A stretch of DNA of 39,817 bases from Thermogemmatispora tikiterensis (GCF_003268475.1 NZ_MCIF01000002.1:183482-223298); one strand, 5' to 3'. Shown: positions 1-9,012, numbered from the stretch's first letter. Numbers and translations: made by a program. Notes: a model not told the origin generated them from the sequence alone.

Positions 1-185
1 CGGTACCCCCTCTAGAGGAGCATCTGGAGCGGCTTCCGTCAAGCAGATTCGATGATCCCAAAAAAGCGGTCACTGCTGACCGCTTAAGAGCGGTCATCAT
101 GCCAGCCACTGTGGCCATCCGACGGCCTGAGAAGCCGTTCGAGGATCGCTGCGTGGGACGCCGGGTGCCGCGATCCTCGAAGTGA
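1..185 (+). repeat. Dispersed repeat R, copy 1, with internal hairpin
   Basis: This segment aligns collinearly with 1134-1300. Shared blocks include CTCTAG, AGCATCTGGAG, CGATGATCCC, AAAGCGGTCA, ACGGCCTG and CGAGGATCGCTGCGTG. Copy 1 carries about 24 extra bases that build a perfect hairpin, AGCGGTCA (65-72), loop 73-76, TGACCGCT (77-84), followed by a third copy of AGCGGTCA. The first ~26 nt recur at 17872. No coding potential is evident. It could be a small non-autonomous element or the fossil 3' flank of the methyltransferase unit. Confidence 0.5.
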
Positions 186-1133
186 CCTGCACAACAGAGA
201 TCAAAGAGCATGAAGAGGATATCGTCTTTATCGGTTGCATACAGCAAACCGTGAAGCGAACCTGTCGGAAGGCTCCTGCTCGCTCGTGATCCCGGCGCCC
301 CTCGCCGCCACAGGAGCAGTCAGCGCTGCCCTGCCGCATGGCTCAGGGCGCTTGCCCGCTCTCCTGCCTGATGCGCCCACGCAGCCATGCTGCTCGCTCC
401 AGGGGGCTGCGCCAGAACGACCGGCTTGTTCCAGCTTGTTTCCTCTTCCGTTCCTGTCCGGTTCCCCTGGTGTTCCTCCCACGACCCGGGGGAGACCGCT
501 GGCATCACCGATCCATTCCCCCGGGGTCCAGTCGCCAGGACGCTGCTCACCGAAGTCCGCCCATCAGGGGGCGCCATCCGCCTTCGGCCCTCCCCGCCTT
601 GGAGCGTACCTGGACCGGTGCGTGCGCGGGGCGAAGGGAGGTGGCAGGACACCTGGGAGCGCCTGGGAGGCCGTTGCTCGGCGATGACCGATCCCAGATG
701 AGCTGCACGGAGCGGATGGGTGCGGTCTGACTCTGAACCTCGGCAGCCCCGCCGCTCAGGGCGAGTCCTGCCTGGCTGATCCCGCTGCTGGGACCAGTGC
801 AAGCGCTGCTCCTTGAGCAGATCGAGCCAGGGCAGCGAGTCCTCCGCCAGGGCGGCCCTGCCTCCAGAGCAAGCGCGCTCAGCGTCCCACCTGGTGTGGT
901 GGCCGTCTCGTTCCCCGATGCGTCTGTCCGGCTTCGGCTGCTGGTCCCGTGCTGAGGGCTGTCCCTCGTGCGCTGCTCCTGCGGTCTCGCCTGTGCGACC
1001 CCGCCTCTCGAAGGAAGCTCCTGTGGTGAAGAGCTGCAGGGTGGCTGCGAGCGCAGCGACCACCGCCTCCAGTGTCGGTGAGGCACCGGTCGTGTTGCCA
1101 TCGCTGCCGGGCCGCTGCACTGATTTCGAAGGA

Positions 1134-1300
1134 CTCCCTCTAGGGAAGCATCTGGAGCCGCCTTCGTCCAGCTGGCTCGATGATCCCCCAAAGCGGTCAG
1201 CATGCCCGCCATGTTGGCCCCCCAACGGCCTGGGAAGCCTGTCGAGGATCGCTGCGTGAGATCCCGAGGGCCGAGCAAGATCCTCGGCGTGACGGGGAGG
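1134..1300 (+). repeat. Dispersed repeat R, copy 2
   Basis: Diverged direct copy of the repeat at 1-185, lacking the ~24-nt hairpin insert. Order and spacing of the conserved blocks are otherwise kept. It lies downstream of methyltransferase remnant M1 (minus strand). A third, short copy cuts into the related remnant M3 at 17.9 kb, so the repeat and this methyltransferase family keep company. Confidence 0.5.
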
Positions 1301-1478
1301 GGAGATCCTGCACGAGCGCCTCGGGAGAGGAAAGCGCCCTCGCGCGCGATCTCGAGCCACGAGCTTGCCTCTTGTGCAGTGGGAGCCGGGCCAGCCCAGC
1401 GGCCCGACACTGTCCCTGCACGAGGGACCCCGCGCCATCGCGGCGCAGGAGGCCCACCGGGGAGCAGGCTGGTGCGTC

Positions 1479-2361
1479 TCACTCCTCTGGGGTCCCGGGC
1501 ACAGGAGCGCGTCCCCAGACGGTGAGCAGGGGCCAGAGGGCGCAGCAGTCCTCCTGTTGCAGCTCGGCCACGGCCTGCTGATACAGGGTCGTCAGCGCTG
1601 CCTGCGTGGCCAGCCCCAGGCGTTCCAGGAAGGGCAGGACCAGCTCCAGCCCGATGAGAAAATCCTTCAAGACCGGATAGTGCTGCTCGGTACCCATCGA
1701 CCACTCGATGACGCTGGAACGCAGCTGCACATCGACCAAGCCGGCCTGTCGCAGCAGCCGCGGCAGCACCGGGGTGATGCCAATGTGGCGGCCATCGGGC
1801 GAGAAGCTCTGGCCCGCCCGCCAGAGGGTCTGGCAGCCCAGGGCCATGAGCCGCTCGAAGGCGGGACTGGTGGTCAGCGGCTCCTCCATCTCGGTCAGGC
1901 GCAGGAAGCCACCGGGTGTGAGCAGGCGGCGGCACTCGGCGAGCAGCCGCGGCTAGGCCGCTGGGAGCCTGAAGCCCCACAGGAGCCGGCCATTGATCAG
2001 CGCGAAGGAGGCTTCGGGAAAAGCGAGTGGCTCCATGACGTCCATGACCTGGAAGGAGACATTGGAGAGGCCACGGGAGCGGGCCTGGGCGATGGCATAC
2101 GCGACGAGCGCTGGGCTGAGGTCGGCGCCGATCAGGGTGGCCCGTGGGAAGCAGAAGGCAGCTCCAAGAGCCAGCCGCCTGGGCCACAGGGCCTGGGCCA
2201 CAGGCCAGGTCAAGCACGCGGCACGTCTCGAACAGGGCGATCCCTTCCTCGGGCAAGAGGCCGCCCAGGGCCTCGGTGAGCAGGCGATCCTGCTGCATGA
2301 GGCGGGCCAGTTCGCCCACATGCTCAGGGTCAATCATGTAGGTGTGGTGAGATTCAGCCAT
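1479..2361 (-). pseudogene. Class I SAM-dependent methyltransferase, decayed (copy M1)
   Basis: Read from an ATG at 2361 behind a strong Shine-Dalgarno (GAAAGGAGGCGAGGAG), the product has a helical N-terminus, then motif I (VLDLACGPG), then after a frame change motif II (TLIGADLS), the post-II strand (FQVMDVMEPLAFPEASF), and a C-terminal domain with IEWSMGTEQHYPV. Three lesions are visible. A 14-nt tandem duplication (2177-2190 and 2191-2204) interrupts motif I. An apparent 1-nt deletion follows near 2165. A TAG at 1953-1955 replaces what is probably a Trp codon (LLWGFRLPAA, stop, PRLLAEC). Removing the duplication and adding one base restores ACGPGGWLLELAFCFPRAT, a normal motif I region. The rest stays open to 1479. 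The intact product would have been about 285 residues; the substrate cannot be told. Confidence 0.75.
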
Positions 2362-2719
2362 CTCCTCGCCTCCTTTCTGAATGCAGGCCAGGGACACCTC
2401 GCTCTGGAGCATCTCCAGGACGACATCGTCGCTGCTGTACACTGTTTCTTCCTGTGTAACAGTAGTGTACCAGAAACTGGCCTGGCAGGGAAAGAGTCTT
2501 TCGCCAGAACTGCTTACGGAAGGCGAACCTGCTGCACTTTCGCGCAGGCCTGGAGGGCGTCTGCATAAGGCCACTTTCGACCTTTGGCCTCGGCAGCAGG
2601 GCCTCACAGGCCTGCGCCAGCGCCTCACAGGCCCCTATCACCACCGCATGAGGGGCTGACGCGACCTCAGCAGCAGTCGAGGGAGCGCCTGACAGAGGGC
2701 TGAGCACGTGCCAGATCAT
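2354..2719 (-). CDS. Hypothetical 121-residue ORF upstream of methyltransferase M1
   Basis: The ATG at 2719 follows GGGGAGG at a good 7-nt spacing, and the TGA overlaps the methyltransferase start by 8 nt, which would allow translational coupling. The N-terminal half contains an Ala-rich stretch (AVVIGACEALAQACEALL). The C-terminal half is Arg-rich and looks like a frame shadow. No family is recognised. It may be a real leader gene that has frameshifted, or chance; the ribosome binding site is the only good support. Confidence 0.25.
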   Translation of the reverse strand: MIWHVLSPLSGAPSTAAEVASAPHAVVIGACEALAQACEALLPRPKVESGLMQTPSRPARKCSRFAFRKQFWRKTLSLPGQFLVHYCYTGRNSVQQRRCRPGDAPERGVPGLHSERRRGDG

Positions 2720-2959
2720 GAGCAAACCTCCCCTTGAAATACCATAGCCATCACGCTCATACCTCCTTTCAACCTGAACAAGCTAGCTTTGTTACTCCTG
2801 TTCTCAGATCTTTGCATCTGCGTGACCAGCTGTATTCCTCTCATCACTGTTACTCTGCTTGCACTCATCCTGACCAACGCTCTCTGCTCTTCTCCCTCAA
2901 AGGTATCTCCTCTCCCAGCCTCTTGCACTTTTTTCCCGCTCCCTCATACACTGGCTCTG

Positions 2960-3325
2960 ACGCTCACCCAGGTTGATCATGCGGCGACCCTGTTGGCGCT
3001 CAACTGGCCACGGGAGGCGCTGGACGACCTGCCGACTCGTCAGCTGAGCGGCATGGCCCGCGCCAATGCGTATGCGGAGCTGCTGGCGGTTGAGGCATAC
3101 GCTCACCTGGGTAGGTACGAGCAAGCGGCAGCGCTGGGATTGGAGGCGATTCCGGTGGCGCACGCGATCCAGAGTCAGGTGAATCTGGAGCGAGCGCGCC
3201 AGCTCATGGAACGGCTGGCTGCCTCCCTCTTTGGCGGTGCGCCGGAGGTGGCGCGTCTGCGGCTGCGGTTGAACCGCCTGCACCTGTTCTGGGATCGTCG
3301 CTGCTCTGAGGCTGGCTGGGATTGA
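2960..3325 (+). pseudogene. C-terminal TPR fragment of an XRE/TPR-type regulator
   Basis: About 120 residues read as TPR-like helices (ALDDLPTRQLSGMARANAY, AEAYAHLGRYEQAAALGLEA) and close with a helix pair (INLERARQLMER-like, then GGAPEVARLRLRL) that I associate with the C-terminus of Ktedonobacterial helix-turn-helix/TPR regulators. The open frame extends back to 2789, but that part encodes a hydrophobic Cys/Leu/Thr-rich stretch unrelated to TPRs. There is no HTH domain and no plausible start, so this is the orphaned tail of a larger protein. Family assignment rests on pattern recognition. Confidence 0.55.
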
Positions 3326-3770
3326 GAGGCCAGTCTTTCCTGCCAGAGGCTCGACTGGTGGCAGAATCTGCCTCACTAAAGGCTTTGCAGGCAGGAAAAC
3401 GGGGCGGGGGCAGGAGGAAGGCGCTTTTGCTCTGGCGGTTCGCTCATCGCAGGCCGCTTCAATGCAGGGCCGTAGATCAGCGATCCGGCCTTATCGGATA
3501 ACATTGCATATACTTATCTCCAGGCAAACGAGCGGCGCTCTGACCGGAACATGGATGATAACGGTTCTATCTCACCGCACAATGCTCAACCGCTATCAGA
3601 TGGCGCGGGTTGTCGGCGCCGCCGACGTGCCTGAACGGTAACCAGGAGCACCAGAGGAGGAAGAGCAGGCAAGTCGGCCGGCGCGCTCCACCGGCGGGCG
3701 CTGAGGGAGTCCGAGAGGCGCGGTGGCTCTCTCCGGGGCACCTCAGGGTCCAGCCGTTGCCACACCTCTG
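3326..3770. other. Intergenic stretch with palindromes and repeat copy A
   Basis: No gene seen. It holds a GC-rich hairpin, GTCGGC-GCC-GCCGAC (3612-3626), without a T-run, and direct-repeat copy A (3677-3736) shortly downstream of the minus-strand protease gene. Confidence 0.5.
3677..3736 (+). repeat. Direct repeat flanking the CPBP protease, copy A
   Basis: About 80% identical over ~52 nt to 5381-5440 in the same orientation. Shared blocks are GCCGGCGCG, CCGGCGG, CGCTGAGGGA, AGAG and TGGCT. The left part is itself an inverted repeat (GCCGG...CCGGC). Copy A starts 35 nt beyond the protease stop; copy B lies 600 nt upstream of its start. Confidence 0.55.
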
Positions 3771-4781
3771 CTAACCAGATGCCAGCAGGCCTTCCTGCTC
3801 GACATCAACCGTCTTGCGACTGCGACGAAGCGCTAGGAGGATGATCGCGAGCAGGCCCACTGCCACCACCACAATAACCGGAATCCCCGCTTCCGGCCCG
3901 ATGATCCCGCCCGTCATCCAGACCGGGCCAACGGACACTAACTTGAACAGCGTGCCACCAGCAATACTATGCCCGCTCACGAACGAGGCAAGGACATGCC
4001 CCTCCGTCCAGTTCCAGGCAGCGTGCCAGCCCAGCACACCCCACAGACTCTTTTCGTAGAGGACATAGGCGGCCAGGAACAGGCAGACGGCAACGAGACT
4101 AATGAGCGGAAGGACGTTCAACCCGCCAGCCAGGAGCACAGGCGCATGAAAAAAGGCAAACATCAGCGTGGCGATCAGCACGCCGATCCAGGGCCGATAG
4201 CGGGCCCCCATCGCTGGCAAAAGCCAGCCACGTGTAACGAGTTCTTCGCTGGCCCCCTGTACCAGCCAGCCAGGAAGGACAATGACAATGCCGAGGAGCG
4301 CTCCTACCCCTGCCTGCTGCGGCAGGCCAGGCGTGATGGAAACAGACCCTGTCAGGGCAAGGATGCCAGCAGCCAGCTCATACATGGCCATGCCCAGCAC
4401 GAAGCCACGCAGATACTTGATGAGCGCCCCTTTGCGCTCCAGGCCGACCGTCCAGAAGGGGCGTTTCTCCAGCAACTTAATCCAGGCAAACAGCAGCAGG
4501 ATTCTGGTGGCATAGGTGATCACCAGGGCCAGCAGCTGGCCCTGGGCCGATAGCCGTGGATCCGCACTTTTGGTGAGGGCGGAGATCGGGACCCAGTTCA
4601 CCAGAGGCGGCATGGCAAAGAGAAACTGTAGAGTAAAGCCGGAGCCAAGCGTAATGATCGTGGCCACCACGATGGCGAGATACCACGGTGGAAGCCACCT
4701 GGCCCGGCGCGCCAGCGCGAAGATGCGATTGTCCGGATTCAGAAGGATACCCTGCAGTGAACTCTTGTTGATGAAAGACAT
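3771..4781 (-). CDS. CPBP family intramembrane metalloprotease (CAAX protease-like)
   Basis: 336-residue polytopic membrane protein with the family signature in order: EExxxR as SEELVTRGW (Glu179, Glu180, Arg184), FxxxH as FAFFH (208-212), and HxxxN as HAAWN (His253, Asn257). These residues form the membrane-embedded active site of CPBP/Rce1-type glutamic endopeptidases. About eight hydrophobic segments are visible, ending with a TM and a basic tail (LRRSRKT). The frame is open to 4934, but the ATG at 4781 follows GAGGAG at 6 nt and gives a normal N-terminus. Members act in prenyl-protein processing, bacteriocin self-immunity or unknown roles; nothing here picks a substrate. It stands alone, and direct repeats flank it (3677, 5381). 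Confidence 0.9.
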   Translation of the reverse strand: MSFINKSSLQGILLNPDNRIFALARRARWLPPWYLAIVVATIITLGSGFTLQFLFAMPPLVNWVPISALTKSADPRLSAQGQLLALVITYATRILLLFAWIKLLEKRPFWTVGLERKGALIKYLRGFVLGMAMYELAAGILALTGSVSITPGLPQQAGVGALLGIVIVLPGWLVQGASEELVTRGWLLPAMGARYRPWIGVLIATLMFAFFHAPVLLAGGLNVLPLISLVAVCLFLAAYVLYEKSLWGVLGWHAAWNWTEGHVLASFVSGHSIAGGTLFKLVSVGPVWMTGGIIGPEAGIPVIVVVAVGLLAIILLALRRSRKTVDVEQEGLLASG

Positions 4782-5380
4782 GCATCGCTCCTCATAGAGT
4801 ACAGATACATCCGAAGGCATGCGGCAGAATCCCGCAGCCTCAGGGGCTCCTGGCGAGGACCGGGTAGGCCAGCAAGCCAGGTCAACTCTCGTCACAGTGA
4901 CCCGACCGCTCTGCGCCCTCTTTGCGAGATGCAACGGGAGAAAAAGCCTGGAATTGGCAGCGTGAAGATGGATTGATCAAGGATGAGGGAGAACCAGACA
5001 CCAGCAGTGTCCACGTGCAACTATGCGGTCGATTCATGGCTTGATGAAGCGGGCAACCTTCTGCCAGAGGGGATGATCGCGTGCACGTAACGGAAGCCAT
5101 TGTTGCCAGCTATCATGCGTTGCCCGGTAAAGCAAAGAGCGCTCAACTTGCATGTGGCAGCGGATGGCAGTACAAGGGTCTGGTTTTCATCTGCCAGAGC
5201 CAGCATCTATGCCTCTCTGGTCATATTGAAATAATCACGCCTCCATAGAAACGTGAAATCATCAACGGCGAACTATCGCTACTACCCGGATCTGATCATA
5301 TCATGATCTAAAGCACGCCCTGTTGTCAAGGCCATCACGAGCGTGCACACTGCTGCTGAGCATCTTCTTCGCCAGACGTC

Positions 5381-5440
5381 GCCGGCGCGTCTCGCCGGCG
5401 GACGCTGAGGGACTCACAGAGACGCGATGGCTGCTCCTCG
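5381..5440 (+). repeat. Direct repeat flanking the CPBP protease, copy B
   Basis: Partner of copy A at 3677-3736, same orientation, roughly 80% identity over ~52 nt. It begins with GCCGGCGCG-N5-CGCCGGCG, a strong inverted repeat. The two copies bracket the protease gene and define a unit of about 1.7 kb. Confidence 0.55.
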
Positions 5441-5837
5441 CCAGCTGGTGGGCACGGCTCGGCCCGGGCACCTGTTGGAGAGCTCGCGTGGCATAGGCTG
5501 CTCACCACCGGCTGCTCCGATAGGGGACAGAGGACATAACGGAGAAGGCTTCACGCTCAGCCGCTCTTTATAGCGACCCTCGAAGACGCCAGGCTCTACC
5601 TGCTTCCGTTGCTCATCGAGCGCGATACGCGCAACCAGCTGATCAGGATCGGGAACACGCTTCCCTTGTGCCGTGCTCCTCGTGCCCATAATGTAGACTA
5701 TGAGCCTCTTGAGCACCAACTCCTTTCTCCACCGCTGGCCAGCAGGCTCAACGCGACTGGAGCGGGATCAGGCTTCTGCGTCTGGATCCTCTAAGGTAAG
5801 CGATCAGGATAAAATCAAGGAACCTCTGTTCATTGCG

Positions 5838-5846
5838 TGATATAAT
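5838..5846 (+). promoter_or_regulatory. Extended -10 promoter for the membrane-protein run
   Basis: TG-A-TATAAT is a perfect extended -10 element; no good -35 is seen 16-18 nt upstream, as usual for this class. Transcription would start near 5853, about 95 nt before the ATG at 5947. The same core (GCGTGATATA) recurs at the promoter of the lipoprotein gene (9438). Confidence 0.5.
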
Positions 5847-5946
5847 CATCTTGCCCAACGTTGCTTGAGGGCAGAAACGCGGCTGGAGCGCAAGCAGGGG
5901 GGCCGACCGGCCAGCGTGAGTTATGAAGGAGGAGAGGTCCGCTTTG

Positions 5947-6345
5947 ATGAAACATAATGCTGAACGTGGCATCGAGGCTGACGCACTTGCCGGAGAGGAC
6001 GCCGCCAGCAACCAGGGCCAATCGCCGGCGGAAGGCGCGCCCGTGCAGGATCCATCAGCCCAGGCAGAGTTTCAGCTGCTGCCGCATGAGGCCTGGTGCC
6101 GTCTCTGCAGCTCTCTGACGGCGCTCGCCCTGTGTGTTGCTGGCCTGGGTCATGTGCTCTGGGGAGTGCTGCTCGCCTTGCTGGTGCAGCTGCTCTTGCT
6201 ACAGCATTTCTACCAGCTGGGCAGCGGCTTTCAGCAGCGCGGATCGGCAGCGCAAAAATACTGGCGGGAGCAGCTCAATATTATGATCATCGGCGAACTG
6301 GTGTTAGGGAGCAGCATAGCAATACCTGCGCTGCTCAGGTCCTAG
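5947..6345 (+). CDS. Small membrane protein, paralogue of the gene at the window's end
   Basis: 132 residues. A polar N-terminus of about 50 residues is followed by two hydrophobic segments (ALALCVAGLGHVLWGVLLALL with VQLLLLQHF, then IMIIGELVLGSSIAIPALL). The ATG at 5947 is chosen because AAGGAGGAGAGG lies just upstream; an in-frame ATG at 5923 has no ribosome binding site. The central block (FWGV/LWGV, LQLLLLQH, RG, a Trp-Arg pair, then hydrophobic) matches the partial gene at 39536, so they are paralogues. It opens a forward run with the two membrane proteins at 6400 and 7308. Function not recognised. Confidence 0.75.
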   Translation: MKHNAERGIEADALAGEDAASNQGQSPAEGAPVQDPSAQAEFQLLPHEAWCRLCSSLTALALCVAGLGHVLWGVLLALLVQLLLLQHFYQLGSGFQQRGSAAQKYWREQLNIMIIGELVLGSSIAIPALLRS

Positions 6346-6399
6346 ATCATCGTGACCTTATTCCTGAGTGACAGGTCTTTCCCGGGGGAAGAGCTGGCG

Positions 6400-7239
6400 A
6401 TGCGCGTCATGTCAGTACGTTCCGCTCTGCTCTTGTCGATCAGCATAGCGCTAATCGGCGGAGTCTTTTTCTTGCATGGATTGCAGGCGCTCTTTCTCAT
6501 CGGGGGCATCTCTGCCTTCGCCCTGTGGACGCTGGAGGGCCTGCTCTGCAGCCGACTGCTTCAGGCAGCGGTAGAGGAAAGGCAGCTGGAGAACTGGCCC
6601 TACTTGCTGGCCTGGGTTCCCTGCGTCATCTGGCTGATTGGGCAAGGAGTCAGCTTCGGCTGGACAAAGGCCGTGATGCAGCTGGTGGCCGATAACCCGA
6701 GGGGGCTCTGGTGGTTGCTGGCAGGAGTCCAGGTGCTGGCACTGCCCTTTCTGGCGGGGTTACTTTTTCTGGAACTGCGCATAATCTGGTTGCTGGGACG
6801 CTGGTTATTGAAGCCAGAAGTGGGCAGTCTGCTGAAGGAGGTACTGCTGCAGAGGTGGCGCCAGTGGCGAGCAGCCAGCGACCTGCGCTCATTGGGGCTT
6901 TGGCTGCTCTCAGCCGCGCTGGCGGTCGGCGCTTTCCTGTGGCAGCGGCAGGAGCTGTTCTGGCGCCTGAGTCAGAGCGCGCTGCTGCTGGGACTGTTCG
7001 CGGTCGGCCTGCGCTTGCTGATCTGGCTTGTCCGTCACGCGCTGCAGCCGCTGGGTCGCTTCCGGCTATCGCTGCTGCTGATAGGGGGCTCTCTCGCGGT
7101 GGTCGTGGCGCTGCTGCTGGTGCAGGTCTGGTCGAGCCAGTTCCATCCGGTCATGCAGCTGCCCGTCTGGGCGAGCGCCTGGCGTCTGGCCGCGACGCTG
7201 CTCCTCCTGCGCGCGGCTTTCTGGCTGGCTGGCTGCTGA
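6400..7239 (+). CDS. Polytopic membrane protein of unknown function
   Basis: 279 residues with about seven Leu/Trp-rich membrane segments: residues ~5-40, 65-85, 100-130, 165-185, 195-215, 225-245 and the C-terminus. The frame opens at a GTG (6352); the ATG at 6400 behind GGGGGAAG is preferred because it puts a short basic N-terminus before the first membrane segment. No domain signature or catalytic motif is recognised. It sits 54 nt downstream of the small membrane protein and 68 nt before the next membrane gene, so the three are probably co-transcribed and may form one membrane complex. Confidence 0.7.
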   Translation: MRVMSVRSALLLSISIALIGGVFFLHGLQALFLIGGISAFALWTLEGLLCSRLLQAAVEERQLENWPYLLAWVPCVIWLIGQGVSFGWTKAVMQLVADNPRGLWWLLAGVQVLALPFLAGLLFLELRIIWLLGRWLLKPEVGSLLKEVLLQRWRQWRAASDLRSLGLWLLSAALAVGAFLWQRQELFWRLSQSALLLGLFAVGLRLLIWLVRHALQPLGRFRLSLLLIGGSLAVVVALLLVQVWSSQFHPVMQLPVWASAWRLAATLLLLRAAFWLAGC

Positions 7240-7307
7240 GCGACCGCTGGACCTGGCCATCGCGCTCATTACAGGATGAAGAGAACAATAGCACAATATA
7301 AGAAAAA

Positions 7308-8115
7308 ATGAAGCAGCAGTACGAACGCGATGATCAGGCAGGCCAGCGTGTCAGGGAGCGCAACTGGCTCAGAGTGGTGACTATCACTACGACGCTCTGT
7401 ACCGACAGCCTCTTGCTGCTGCTGGCCTGGCTATGTCCCTCGTTGCTCTGGTATGAGCTGGTGAGCGTGCTCTGTCTGGTGGGAATCGGGACCATCTTCA
7501 TGGGGGGGAGCGCTCTGGGTGAGATACCGTCATACGAGGTGGCGAGAGCGCTTACTGCGCTCCGTTCAACAGAGCCAAACGCTATGGCCCGCAGATTCTC
7601 TGCAATTGGAGCCAGTTGAGCCTTACAAGCATGAACGGCATGATGAAAGGCGAGACTGGCTGTGCCGACTGGCATGGTTGGAGCCTGATGTCCTGGGGAG
7701 CGCGGTAGCTGGCTGGACGGCGTTGACTCATTTCCTGTTCGTGCTGGTGGCGATGCCCGTGCTCATCGCTGGAGCGCTGGCCAGAGTGATTCCCTTTCCC
7801 GATTACTGGCTGGATGCCGTGCCGGGGATGCTCTGGGCAGCAGAAGGGCTGGGGATGTTTCATCCTCTGGCGTTATATGGGCTGAATGCGGAGTCGAAGC
7901 AGGCCCTACCGGCGGCATGGTGGGGCATGACCTGGGGGATGCTTCTGGGTAGCTGGATATTAGGGATAGCGCTGGACTGGTCGGTCGGGAGTGCCATGAA
8001 GATGCTGGCACGGGCGGTCTTCCTCTCGCTGCTGCTCTTCTACATCGGCTATCTGCTCTCCACGGCGCTGCGCCGCAGAAGCCAGGCCAGCAAGGCGATG
8101 GAGCTGTACCGCTGA
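7308..8115 (+). CDS. Membrane protein, reading frame split at a G7 run
   Basis: Two overlapping frames, 7308-7619 and 7519-8115, read as halves of one protein. The first gives a charged N-terminus and two membrane segments up to GIGTIFMGG. The second continues as ALWVRYRHTRWRERLL, then four to five more membrane segments, ending KAMELYR. The frame change falls at GGGGGGG (7502-7508). Dropping one G gives an uninterrupted 268-residue product (ATG GGG GGA GCG CTC TGG). The tail of the first frame after the run is not membrane-like. This may be a sequencing or assembly error, a true mutation, or slippage. Third gene of the run; function not recognised. Confidence 0.6.
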
Positions 8116-8256
8116 TGCGGCTCCCTGCTGCCGGTCATACTTTTTGTGCCCTCGACGATTTTGCTCGTCGGGGATATCATGGAGACCATCATCATGCTGG
8201 CCCTGGGGCTGGCTCTGGCGGTGATCTCCTGTAGATTGAAGCGACACCGCCCATGA
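8116..8256 (+). other. In-frame hydrophobic extension after the TGA of the preceding gene
   Basis: After the TGA at 8113-8115 the same frame stays open for 46 codons to a TGA at 8254-8256. It reads as a membrane hairpin with a basic tail (LLPVILFVPSTILLVGD, then ETIIMLALGLALAVISCRL, then KRHRP). The second TGA overlaps the ATG of the LysE gene (ATGA), the classic coupling arrangement. A hairpin lies inside (CGACGA 8153-8158, TCGTCG 8165-8170, plus CCC/GGG). Either the first TGA is a recent nonsense mutation of a 314-residue protein, or the tail is a separate mini-gene or readthrough extension. Confidence 0.45.
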
Positions 8257-8918
8257 ATATATCATTGCTTGCGTTTATCGGCGTTGCTACCCTCATCACG
8301 ATTACGCCAGGCGCGGATACTATGCTGGTGATTCGCAACGTTCTGGCGCGGGGGCAGCGGTCGGGCATCTTCACCGCTGTGGGCATCTGTTCGGGGCTGT
8401 TCTGTCACGCGACGCTCTCGGCTCTGGGCCTCTCGCTCATCCTGCTGCGCTCGGCTCTCCTCTACGAGCTGGTCAAGCTGCTGGGGGCCGGCTATCTCTG
8501 TTTTCTGGGCGTCCGTTCCCTCTGGCAGCTGTGGCTGACACGCACACAGGCCACTGAGGCGAGCAAGTCCGGGCAGTCTGACGCGGCAGCGGCCTTGCCC
8601 CTCACGCGGCAGCAGGTTCCCTGGTGGCGCTCCCTCGGTGAGGGTTTCCTCTCCAACGTGCTTAATCCCAAGGTCGCCGTCTTCTACATGGCCTTGCTGC
8701 CACAGTTTCTCGGCCCTGGCGATCCTGTGCTGGCCGGTTCCCTGTTTCTGGCGGCCATTCATTTTACGCTGGGCATCGTCTGGTTATCGCTGGTCGCGAC
8801 GTTTGTGGGGAGGTTCCGCGCCGTCCTGGCAAGACCAGCCGTCCGGCGTTGGCTTGAAACGGTGGCCAGCTTCGTTTTGGTTGCTTTTGGTCTGCGGCTG
8901 GCGCTGGAGCGGCGTTGA
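8253..8918 (+). CDS. LysE/RhtB family amino-acid exporter
   Basis: 221 residues with six membrane segments. The family signature near the N-terminus, TPGADTMLVIRN (residues 18-29), corresponds to the TPGPxxxxV block of LysE/RhtB exporters, followed by G(x)RSGIFTAVGICSG. After a polar loop (100-125) comes the conserved GFLSNVLNPKVAVFYMALLPQF (131-152). Length is normal. These proteins export amino acids or related metabolites through the cytoplasmic membrane; the substrate is not predictable. The start overlaps the end of the upstream 46-codon extension (ATGA), and no independent ribosome binding site is obvious, so translation is probably coupled. Confidence 0.9.
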   Translation: MNISLLAFIGVATLITITPGADTMLVIRNVLARGQRSGIFTAVGICSGLFCHATLSALGLSLILLRSALLYELVKLLGAGYLCFLGVRSLWQLWLTRTQATEASKSGQSDAAAALPLTRQQVPWWRSLGEGFLSNVLNPKVAVFYMALLPQFLGPGDPVLAGSLFLAAIHFTLGIVWLSLVATFVGRFRAVLARPAVRRWLETVASFVLVAFGLRLALERR

Positions 8919-9012
8919 GCGAGGCAAGCCCTGCCGCTGACGGACTGCTGACAGGCTGCTGATGGGCCGCAGAGAAGATCACACAGGCTGTGCCAGCCAC
9001 GAGGAGAAGCAG

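Larger units (their letters stand above)
1..1478. other. Stretch without a recognisable gene
   Basis: Long open frames exist on both strands, but their translations are Arg/Pro/Ser-rich, resemble no family I know and overlap each other, as expected in high-GC non-coding DNA. The only structure I see is a pair of diverged direct repeats, one at each end of the stretch (annotated separately). The right-hand repeat lies about 180 nt beyond the stop of the decayed methyltransferase at 1479-2361. Confidence 0.5.
4782..5946. other. Long intergenic stretch
   Basis: No convincing gene in 1.2 kb. The open frame at 5414-5719 (minus) overlaps the repeat and has no recognisable domain. Visible structure: a 15-bp near-palindrome GATCAT-ATC-ATGATC (5294-5308), which could be an operator, direct-repeat copy B (5381-5440), and an extended -10 promoter at 5838. 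Confidence 0.5.

Noticed and set aside
547..2628. Very long minus-strand open frame (693 codons)
   Set aside because: Only the first ~60 codons after 2361 match the methyltransferase; the rest is a high-GC shadow of the true, interrupted frame.
2789..2958. Hydrophobic N-terminal part of the TPR fragment's open frame, looking like a signal sequence
   Set aside because: Pyrimidine-rich sequence gives Leu/Ser/Thr/Cys codons by composition; no ribosome binding site, and TPR regulators lack such a segment.
3612..3626. GTCGGC-GCC-GCCGAC as terminator of the protease gene
   Set aside because: Short stem, no T-run on either strand, and about 145 nt from the stop codon.
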